From the NCBI GenBank assembly GCA_020073565.1, contig JAIQEY010000020.1, forward strand, positions 31,418-95,417: 64,000 bases of DNA, written 5' to 3'. The DNA comes from Terriglobia bacterium (lineage in GTDB: Bacteria; Acidobacteriota; Terriglobia; Terriglobales; Acidobacteriaceae). The notes under the pieces were generated by a model that saw only the letters and a program-made list of their open reading frames with translations, ran no database searches and was not told the DNA's origin. Positions 57,896-64,000 of the stretch are shown here, in pieces (the first letter of the stretch is position 1; the number at the start of each line of letters is the position of its first letter). The position numbers and the translations under genes are program-made.

Positions 57896-60800
57896 ATGTG
57901 GTCTCTCACGCAAAAGTTTTCTGCCATGTGCGCATTCGCCGTCGTTGCTGTGCTGGTTGCAGTCCATCCGCTGCGGGCACAGACTGTCACCACCACGATC
58001 GGAACCGGCAATTCTCCCCGCGCCGTGGCCGTGAACCCGGTGACCAACAAAATCTACGTGGCGAATCTCAACAGCAACAGTGTCACGGTCATTGACGGAG
58101 CCACCAACTCGACCACCACAGTCAGCGCCGGCAACGGCCCCACTGCCGTCGGCGTGAATCCGGTGACCAACAAAATTTACGTGGCGAATCTCAACAGCAA
58201 TGACATCACGGTGATTGACGGAGCGACCAACTCGACCACTACAGTCAGCGCCGGCACCACCCCCATCTTTGTAGCCATCAATCCGGACACCAATAAGATC
58301 TACGTAGTCAATTACGATAGTTCCGACGTCACGGTGGTGGACGGAGCGACCAACTCTACCATCGGAGTTGTGGTCGGGATCCAGCCTACAGCTGTGGCTG
58401 TGAACCCGGTGACCAACAAAATCTACGTGGCCAACTATGGCAGCAACAGCGTCACGATGATTGACGGTGCGAACAACTCGACCACCACGGCGCTTCTATG
58501 CGGCCCCGCGACTAATCCCATCGCCGTGGCCGTGAACCCTGTGACTGGCGAAACCTACGAGGCCAATTACGGCAGTCACAACGTCTGCGTAATTCAAGGA
58601 AACAGCAGCACCCCGGTTGGCGGCGGGCTTAACCCGTACGCGCTAGCCGTCAACCCGCTGACCAACACAATCTACTTGGCCAATTACGGCGGCAACGTCA
58701 CGGTGATTGACGGAGCGAACAACTCGACCGCCACGGTCAGCGCCGGGACCAACCCCACTGCCCTCGGCGTGAACCCTGTGACCAACAAAATCTACGTGGC
58801 CAATGGGGGCAGCAGCAACGTCACGGTGATCGACGGAGTGAACAACTCCACCACCACGGTCAGCGTCGGGACCAACCCAAGGGCCGTGGCGGTCAACCCG
58901 GTGACCAACAAAATCTACGTGGCCAACTACAGCAGCAATAATGTCACAGTGATTGACGGAGCGACCAACTCGTCCGCCTGGATCCGCGTCGGGACCTACT
59001 CCAGCGCCGAGGCCGTGAACCCGGCGACCAACAAAATCTACGTGGCCAATGCGGGCAGCAACGACGTCACGGTGATCGACGGAGCGAACAACTCGACCAC
59101 CACGGTCAGTGCCGGGACCAACCCCACTGCCGTCGGCGTGGACCCGGTGACCAACAAAATCTACGTGGCCAACTACAGCAGCAACAACGTCACGGTGATT
59201 GATGGAAGTACGGACGTGGCCACCACGGTCGGCGCCGGGACCAATCCCTTTGCCGTGGCAGTGAACCCAGTGACAAATAAAATCTATGTGGCCAACCAAA
59301 TTAACAACATCACAGTGATTGACGGAACCACCAATTCCACCGCCACGGTCCCCGTTTGCAGCACCCTCTACAACGGCGTCTACTCCCTAGCCGTCAATCC
59401 GGTGACCAACAAAATCTACGTGGGTTGTAATGGGTACCCCACCAACAGCGTCAACGTGATCGACGGCGCGAGCAATACCATCCAGCAGATTGTGACTGTG
59501 GGACTCTCTCCGGTGGCTATGGCGGTAAATCCGATTGGCAACAAGATCTACGTAGCCAACCATGCCAGTAACAGCGTCACAGTGATTGACGGAACTACCA
59601 ACTCGACCACCACGGTGAGTGCCGGCAACCAACCCATCGTTGTGGCGGTGAACCCGATCACCAACAAGATCTACGTGGGCAATTACATAAGCAAGGACGT
59701 TACGGTGATTGATGGAGCAACCAACTCGACCGCCACAATCAGCATAGGCGGGAACTCGGAATTGGAAGACTTGGCCGTCAACCCGGTAACCAACAAGATC
59801 TATGCGGTCAACTTCGATTTCTCCAACAGCCTCACGGTGATTGACGGAGCGACGAACACGGCCAGGAAGGTCAACGTCACTAATGGGGTCATGCACGTAG
59901 CTGTGAACTCCGCGACCAACAAAATCTACTTGCTGACGTACAGCAGCTCCAGTTCAGTTTACGTGGGTGACGAGCAGCAAGTACAGGCCATTCTCCTAGA
60001 CGCAGACATCACGCCGCTTGCTGACGATGTGAGTGGCAGCCTGACGCCAGCATTCAATTTCATAGTGGACAGCAAGTTTGCGCCTTTCCCGCCCACGCCC
60101 GATAACCTCCTATACCAGGTGGATACATGGCAGGGACCGTGGACCGCAGCCACGGCCCAAGGGTATGGAGCTTTCAGCGGCACGACGACCGCGTTACAGC
60201 CGGGAGTCCATATCCTGTATGCATACGCGACCGACGGCCAGGATGCTACGTCGACGATGGGGTCGGGCGGAGGCGGCGGCGCCGGAGCGGGGCCGCTGAT
60301 CAGTAACATCGCCGCTTACGTGTTCCTCGTTTCACCGCCCTCTGCCTCGCTTTCGGCCAGCAGCCTCAGCTTCGGCAACCAGGTGATGAACACGACAAGC
60401 GCCACGCAAAAGGTGACGCTCACCAATAACGGCGGTGGGCCGCTCACCATCGTCGGAATCGCCGCAGGCGGCGACTACAGCGCCTTCGACAACTGTCCGC
60501 CCACACTCAACGCAGGCCAGAACTGCACCATCGAGGTCAGCTTCACGCCTGGCATCCTGGGAGCGGATAACGGCACCCTAACGGTGACGGACGACAACCT
60601 GGGCGTGGAAGGAACCACCCAAACCGTAAACCTGACAGGGACGGGTGTACTGGCGCCCCCCACAGCCACCCTGTCGCCGACGAGTCTCAACTTTGGAAAT
60701 CAACTGGTGGGCACGCAGAGCGCCCCACAGCTGGTGACGCTCACCAACAGCGGCGGCCAGACCCTCACCATATCGTCGATTCAGGTGACTTCCAATTTTC

Positions 60801-61582
60801 TTCAGAGCAACAACTGCGGCGCGAGCCTAGGGGGAGGGTCGAGCTGTACTATCAATGTCGCCTTTGCGCCTCTTGGCACCGGAGACAAGATTGGGGCGAT
60901 CTTGATCGCCGACAACGCAGCGGGCAGCCCCCAGGCGGTGGTGCTCAGCGGTACCGGGACGACCTCGGCCACGGCCACGGTGACGCCCACCACTTTGTCG
61001 TTTGCCAATCAAGTCATCAACACCACCAGCGCTCCCAAGTCGGTGACATTGACCAACACCGGTTCAGGCTCGCTAACCATTAGCAACATCACCGCGAGCG
61101 CGAGCTTCGCGATTTCTTCGAAGACGTGCGGAGCGACTCTGGCAGCGGGCGCGAAGTGCAAGGTGAGCGTTACCTTTACCCCCACTGTATTGGGCAAGCT
61201 GACCGGAACGCTCACGTTCACCGACAACGCTGCCAACAGCCCACAGACAGTGGCGCTGACGGGCACGGGTGTTTTGCCGGCGACGCTCACCCCAGCTAGC
61301 GCTACTTACGTGGCACAGACGGTGGGCATGACCAGTCCCCCGAAGACGTTTACCCTCACTAACAACCAGACTGTAAACCTGAACAGCATCGCGATCTCCA
61401 CGACCGGGGATTTCGCAGTGTCGGCGACGACCTGCACCACGAGCTTGGCGACTAAGGGCAAATGCACGATCAGCGTGACTTTTGCGCCGAAGGCAACGGG
61501 CAAGAGGACGGGGACGCTGAGCGTGAGCGATGACGCCAACAACAGCCCGCAGACCTCGCATCTAACCGGCACCGGCAAGTAA
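57896..61582 (+). CDS. Giant secreted YVTN beta-propeller protein with four choice-of-anchor-D domains
   Basis: 1228 aa from ATG 57896, fixed by GAGGAGGAGG (57881-57890). A signal peptide (cleavage near R-A-Q) is followed by 15 full repeats and one partial of about 42 residues with the consensus A-V-N-P-V-T-N-K-I-Y-V-A-N-Y-x-S-N-x-V-T-V-I then D-G-A-T-N-S-T, the YVTN/surface-layer propeller repeat. A linker domain with a Gly-rich stretch follows, then four Ig-like choice-of-anchor-D (ASPM/SPD-2/Hydin) domains, each with 'L-x-F-G-N-Q' or similar, 'T-L-T-N-x-G' and 'C-x-[IV]-x-V-x-F-x-P'. Cys pairs in each could form disulfides. It is probably a surface or extracellular binding/adhesion protein; no catalytic motif. 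Confidence 0.88.
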   Translation: MWSLTQKFSAMCAFAVVAVLVAVHPLRAQTVTTTIGTGNSPRAVAVNPVTNKIYVANLNSNSVTVIDGATNSTTTVSAGNGPTAVGVNPVTNKIYVANLNSNDITVIDGATNSTTTVSAGTTPIFVAINPDTNKIYVVNYDSSDVTVVDGATNSTIGVVVGIQPTAVAVNPVTNKIYVANYGSNSVTMIDGANNSTTTALLCGPATNPIAVAVNPVTGETYEANYGSHNVCVIQGNSSTPVGGGLNPYALAVNPLTNTIYLANYGGNVTVIDGANNSTATVSAGTNPTALGVNPVTNKIYVANGGSSNVTVIDGVNNSTTTVSVGTNPRAVAVNPVTNKIYVANYSSNNVTVIDGATNSSAWIRVGTYSSAEAVNPATNKIYVANAGSNDVTVIDGANNSTTTVSAGTNPTAVGVDPVTNKIYVANYSSNNVTVIDGSTDVATTVGAGTNPFAVAVNPVTNKIYVANQINNITVIDGTTNSTATVPVCSTLYNGVYSLAVNPVTNKIYVGCNGYPTNSVNVIDGASNTIQQIVTVGLSPVAMAVNPIGNKIYVANHASNSVTVIDGTTNSTTTVSAGNQPIVVAVNPITNKIYVGNYISKDVTVIDGATNSTATISIGGNSELEDLAVNPVTNKIYAVNFDFSNSLTVIDGATNTARKVNVTNGVMHVAVNSATNKIYLLTYSSSSSVYVGDEQQVQAILLDADITPLADDVSGSLTPAFNFIVDSKFAPFPPTPDNLLYQVDTWQGPWTAATAQGYGAFSGTTTALQPGVHILYAYATDGQDATSTMGSGGGGGAGAGPLISNIAAYVFLVSPPSASLSASSLSFGNQVMNTTSATQKVTLTNNGGGPLTIVGIAAGGDYSAFDNCPPTLNAGQNCTIEVSFTPGILGADNGTLTVTDDNLGVEGTTQTVNLTGTGVLAPPTATLSPTSLNFGNQLVGTQSAPQLVTLTNSGGQTLTISSIQVTSNFLQSNNCGASLGGGSSCTINVAFAPLGTGDKIGAILIADNAAGSPQAVVLSGTGTTSATATVTPTTLSFANQVINTTSAPKSVTLTNTGSGSLTISNITASASFAISSKTCGATLAAGAKCKVSVTFTPTVLGKLTGTLTFTDNAANSPQTVALTGTGVLPATLTPASATYVAQTVGMTSPPKTFTLTNNQTVNLNSIAISTTGDFAVSATTCTTSLATKGKCTISVTFAPKATGKRTGTLSVSDDANNSPQTSHLTGTGK
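58021..59966 (+). repeat. Tandem coding repeat, about 125-130 bp unit
   Basis: The DNA encoding the YVTN-type repeats is itself repetitive (recurring ACCAACAAAATCTACGTGGC and GTGATTGACGGAGCGA). Similarity is high among units 6-10, implying recent duplication or recombination within the gene. Confidence 0.8.
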
Positions 61583-61931
61583 GATCAGTCGGTGCCACGA
61601 ACCACCCCGCAGCGATGCGAGGCGTTTTGTTATCGTCCGTACGGTTGCCAGTCGCAAGCAGCGGGGACGGACCGCCGAAAAACATCTGTTCTTGGCGGGA
61701 GAGAATCCGCGGAATCCCGCGTTGTCTGCCAAGGAGTTACGGGCTCGGTTGGAGAGGGGTTTTGGCGGAGAGGGCAATGTGATTGAACAAGTTGCCCTAG
61801 AGTGCCATCCCCTTCCTCTGACGAGCCATTCCCTCGGTAACGCCGGCGCCCTACTCTGGCGAGGACGGGAATGCGCGACACGTGAGGTGTATCTAGCGAA
61901 CGTTTCCGTGCTGCGCTTCCCGTCACCAGCC
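61583..61931. other. 349-bp region without a convincing gene
   Basis: Frames cross it on both strands but none has a ribosome site or a recognisable domain. The open frame into the next gene (from 61692) is probably not translated before ATG 61932. No terminator is visible after the giant YVTN gene. Confidence 0.35.
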
Positions 61932-62123
61932 ATGCCCGCGCAAGACACCAAACTCGTTATCCGCTGCCCGTACTGCACCCTGGGGCTTAACTTCAAACCG
62001 ATGACTGCACAAAAGGACGGGATATTCATCTGTGACCAATGTGGGCATGCCGTGCGTCCTGGAGAGACCGCCCCTATGTGCTCCTGTTGCCAATGCCTCA
62101 GGCTGAAACGACGGTTCGGGTAG
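61932..62123 (+). CDS. 63-aa zinc-ribbon protein
   Basis: ATG 61932 is chosen because the zinc-binding part begins directly after it: 'IRCPYCTLGLNF' and 'FICDQCGHAV' form a C-x2-C...C-x2-C ribbon, followed by 'CSCCQC'. The frame is open further upstream but without signal or domain. Cytoplasmic. Function unknown; similar ribbons are widespread in Acidobacteriota. Confidence 0.55.
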   Translation: MPAQDTKLVIRCPYCTLGLNFKPMTAQKDGIFICDQCGHAVRPGETAPMCSCCQCLRLKRRFG

Positions 62124-62155
62124 GTTAGAAGAAGCGAGATGATTCCGATTCGGTT

Positions 62156-62890
62156 CTATTGATACGTTAATGCGGCCTTTCCCCAAACCAGATCTAGACC
62201 AAGCCGGCAGTTCCGTCCTACAAATTCTATCGGCGTAGTGCCGGACTCCTTTCCAGCCTCGACCGGGACGAGCACGGCCTCCCAGGAGCCTTGCGCGTCA
62301 GCTTTGGCCTGAGTTCGCAGTTCGTTCTTCTTGCACTTGCACGAGATCGCAACCTCCTCGTCGGCTGCAAATCCTGTCCCGCGAACGCCGAAGGCTTGCC
62401 CCAAGATCACCTGCTCTACGGCGACATGGCAAGGCCCATTGGCCACTTCAATAGGAAACGGGATCATCTTTGCTGATGCCACAACTTGTTGGTCATCCGA
62501 GAGCAGAGCTGCTCTTGCCGCTTCACCCTTCGACATGCCCACGAACGACAGGGTAAACGGCTGTTTGTCGGACGATTGGAGCACTGTGCCAGCGCTGTCG
62601 AATTGCACATTCGAATCGAGGCGTATCGGGTCCTTGTTCGAGGGCCAGACCCAAAGATCGTATTTCTTCTCTGGCGACATCCTAGTGACGACCAACCGGA
62701 AGACTATTCCGGTAACTTCCCCGACCTTCATCCGCTCGGACTCCTTCATCTTTAGGGAAGTGCCTGGTGTGGGCGAGTTCCAAGCATCTTTGAGTTTTCT
62801 TAGGTCTTGGCCGGGGGGCGGCACCGTAACTTGTGACCAGGTGGAAAGGGTGACGCATAGCGAAAACAGGATAGCGGCGCGAAACTTCAT
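62156..62890 (-). CDS. Secreted or periplasmic protein, function unknown
   Basis: 244 aa from ATG 62890, which starts a signal peptide (MKFRAAILFSLCVTLSTWSQ); the frame is open 46 codons further with no signal there. Two domains are suggested: residues ~25-130 ('VFRLVVTRMSPEKKYDLWVW') and a second Ig/Ig-like beta domain (~140-244) with three cysteines ('GPCHVAVEQV', C-K-C) and 'WEAVLVPV'. No recognised family. It is convergent with the zinc-ribbon gene across about 30 bp. Confidence 0.62.
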   Translation of the reverse strand: MKFRAAILFSLCVTLSTWSQVTVPPPGQDLRKLKDAWNSPTPGTSLKMKESERMKVGEVTGIVFRLVVTRMSPEKKYDLWVWPSNKDPIRLDSNVQFDSAGTVLQSSDKQPFTLSFVGMSKGEAARAALLSDDQQVVASAKMIPFPIEVANGPCHVAVEQVILGQAFGVRGTGFAADEEVAISCKCKKNELRTQAKADAQGSWEAVLVPVEAGKESGTTPIEFVGRNCRLGLDLVWGKAALTYQ

Positions 62891-63100
62891 GGCAGCCTCC
62901 GCGCCGAATTGTACGCCGTCGCAAGACAAGAGAGAGTTAATTTGGGTAAACACAAGCGGGTTGGACGTTCCGTTCAGCTTGCCAAACGCGGAGTTCGCTG
63001 GAGGCCTACCATCAGAGGTCGGTTGCACGAAATGCCACTGGCGAAAAATTCTTATCTCACCAACAACTCCTGAACAGTCTCTCGGCTTAGCAACGACGGT

Positions 63101-63418
63101 CTAAGCCCTCTTTTGTGCCTTCCGCCACTTGGCCCATCGCGCTTTCTGGGCTGCGACAATCCTTTTACGGGCCGCTGGTGACATCGTGTGCCCTTTGCGA
63201 GCACTGATTGAAACAACCTTGTGCCCCTTGCTCCTTGCCCACCGAGCCCGTTGGGCGGTGGCGATGCGGGCGCGACCTGCGGCAGAGATTGTTCTCCTTG
63301 TTCGATGGTTGCTAGTCCCGTTTAGTACTGAGAGTGCGTGATTAAGGTGTTCGAGTTGAGTACTGAGACGGGTGCGTTCCTGCTCTAACTCTTTGAGAAC
63401 CGAGGTGAGATTAGTCAT
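63101..63418 (-). CDS. Basic coiled-coil protein with two R-x-x-[IV]-x-x-A-Q-[RK]-A-R-W repeats
   Basis: 105 aa. Residues ~5-30 are a leucine-heptad coiled coil ('VLKELEQERTRLSTQLEHL'). Two similar basic motifs follow: 'ARIATAQRARWAR' and 'KRIVAAQKARWAKWRKAQK', each preceded by [ST]-x-x-[AG]-[RA]-[RA]. The pattern is that of small DNA-binding proteins with repeated basic modules. It is probably a nucleoid- or DNA-associated protein; no specific role known. Confidence 0.68.
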   Translation of the reverse strand: MTNLTSVLKELEQERTRLSTQLEHLNHALSVLNGTSNHRTRRTISAAGRARIATAQRARWARSKGHKVVSISARKGHTMSPAARKRIVAAQKARWAKWRKAQKRA

Positions 63419-63476
63419 GCGACGATTCTAGCAGGTGACTATTGGAATATCGCCAATCATAGGAACCGTTTCCATC

Positions 63477-63605
63477 TTAGCCCGAACCTTGTCGCCGCCA
63501 TGCGTCGTCAATCCTGCGCATGATTCGTTCCGCCGACTGAACGGCTGCGGCCACGAGCGATTCAGCCTTCGGGCTGGAGCGGCTGTCAAACAGATCGTCC
63601 GTGGT
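63477..63605 (-). pseudogene. Fragment of the 62-aa island protein family
   Basis: The frame ending at 63477 encodes 'TTDDLFDSRSSPKAESLVAAA' followed by A-E-R-I-M-R-R-I-D-D, matching the C-terminal two-thirds of the protein at 42421-42609. The N-terminal ~20 residues are replaced by unrelated sequence and there is no start codon with a ribosome site. An IS3-type element lies about 170 bp further on, so the 5' part was probably lost in rearrangement. Confidence 0.55.
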
Positions 63606-63776
63606 TTTCTGCGTGCAGGGGGAATTAGGCGGCAGCTGCTCACCTGCCTCAGGACAGGTCCTGCAAGCCGTATCGCTCAATCCTGTGTGATTTAACTGGC
63701 CTGAAAGGCTTGAGGGTATCCAAGGCTTCTTGGAGCGCGGCATTTTCCTTCCACGGAAAAAACACAGGAAGTGTAG

Positions 63777-64000
63777 TGCACCCCTCGAAACTAGACACAA
63801 GGGGCCATGTTTGAAGTAAGGGTTTGGGCAAGGAACTGAGCACGGGATTCGTGCGGTGTTCTGCCCCGGAGTCCGCGATGCGGACGATCGTGATTGTACT
63901 CCTCGATCCAGCGAGCAATGCTCAGCTGGGCCTGGTCGAAGGTCTGATATTCGTTGAGCCACACCTCCTCTTCTTTCAAGCTGCGATGGAACCGTTCGAT
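63777..64000 (-). mobile_element. 3' end of an IS3-family insertion sequence (continues past the window)
   Basis: The element probably ends near 63777 with TGCACCCCTCGAAA, a TG-start typical of IS3 ends, 13 bp beyond the transposase stop. Only the right end is in view; the partner inverted repeat must lie beyond 64000. Confidence 0.6.
63791..64000 (-). CDS. IS3-family transposase OrfB, C-terminal part
   Basis: The frame is open to the window edge (first visible codon at 64000). It has the end of the DDE integrase core: 'ERFHRSLKEEEVW' (the catalytic Glu region), 'QAQLSIARWIEEYNHDRPHRGL' and 'TPHESRAQF'. This is the rve_3-type tail of IS3 transposases. The rest of the gene is outside the window, so whether it is intact cannot be told. 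Confidence 0.88.
   Translation of the reverse strand: MERFHRSLKEEEVWLNEYQTFDQAQLSIARWIEEYNHDRPHRGLRGRTPHESRAQFLAQTLTSNMAPCV

Noticed and set aside
58643..59299. 218-aa minus-strand frame with repetitive 'GHVDFVGHRV' units
   Set aside because: It is the antisense of the YVTN tandem repeats; its regularity comes from the sense-strand repeat.

Overview
The window (64 kb, GC-rich) most resembles an Acidobacteriota chromosome. This is inferred from gene types and not from a marker gene: a GWG-type S8 protease with FAVWG repeats, SBBP and YVTN beta-propeller proteins, choice-of-anchor-D Ig-like domains, VWA proteins, DUF5818, SYLF, a MttB-family methyltransferase, and peptide transport genes next to a membrane c-di-GMP protein. 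There is no rRNA. One tRNA gene, tRNA-Leu(CAA), is present and serves as an integration site.

Left chromosomal part (1-38.77 kb). 0-9.2 kb holds envelope or secreted proteins of unknown role, an SDR, an RmlD-like reductase, a large soluble protein with a class III nucleotidyl-cyclase domain, and a proline-rich TonB-like protein. 9.2-16.8 kb holds a DUF5818 protein behind two CRP-like boxes and ended by a good terminator, then a compact trehalose-type cluster: a GT20 synthase fused to a membrane sensor/HAMP module, an OtsB phosphatase, a DUF5752 protein and a TreT-like GT4, followed by a MttB-family methyltransferase. 16.8-26.9 kb holds DUF2207-LemA, an SBBP propeller protein, an EamA exporter, a VWA protein, a SYLF protein, a persulfide-dioxygenase/rhodanese fusion and a class C beta-lactamase-like hydrolase. 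27-33.7 kb is one minus-strand run: an 8-TM HD-GYP/GAF/GGDEF protein, two peptide-type ABC permeases, a solute-binding protein and a single ATPase. 34-38.6 kb holds a subtilase, a PAS-AAA-HTH-PilZ sigma-54-type activator and a receiver protein.

Genomic island (about 38.86-56.61 kb). An 18-bp direct repeat that includes the 3' end of tRNA-Leu occurs at 38843-38860 and again at 56593-56610. Between the copies lie a tyrosine integrase beside the tRNA, a minus-strand pair encoding a ComEC-like metallo-beta-lactamase-fold protein and a membrane protein, a two-gene plus-strand unit, an overlapping type I restriction-modification operon (hsdM-hsdS-TIGR02391 gene-hsdR), a serine recombinase, and a phage- or plasmid-like run of very small, tightly packed minus-strand genes around a putative replication protein. 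A GTACTGT/CGGGTACTA motif pair lies inside both ends and probably marks integrase arm sites. Outside the right end sits a decayed second integrase, so the tRNA site has been used at least twice.

Right part (56.6-64 kb). A 1.2-kaa secreted protein of 15 YVTN-type repeats plus four choice-of-anchor-D domains is followed by small zinc-ribbon, secreted and basic coiled-coil proteins, a fragment of a small gene whose relative lies in the island, and the 3' part of an IS3-type transposase at the window edge.

The best candidates for something undescribed are the MBL-fold/membrane-protein pair, the TIGR02391 gene locked between hsdS and hsdR (with a frameshift that undoes otherwise clean translational coupling), the cyclase-domain protein and the sensor-fused GT20 enzyme.
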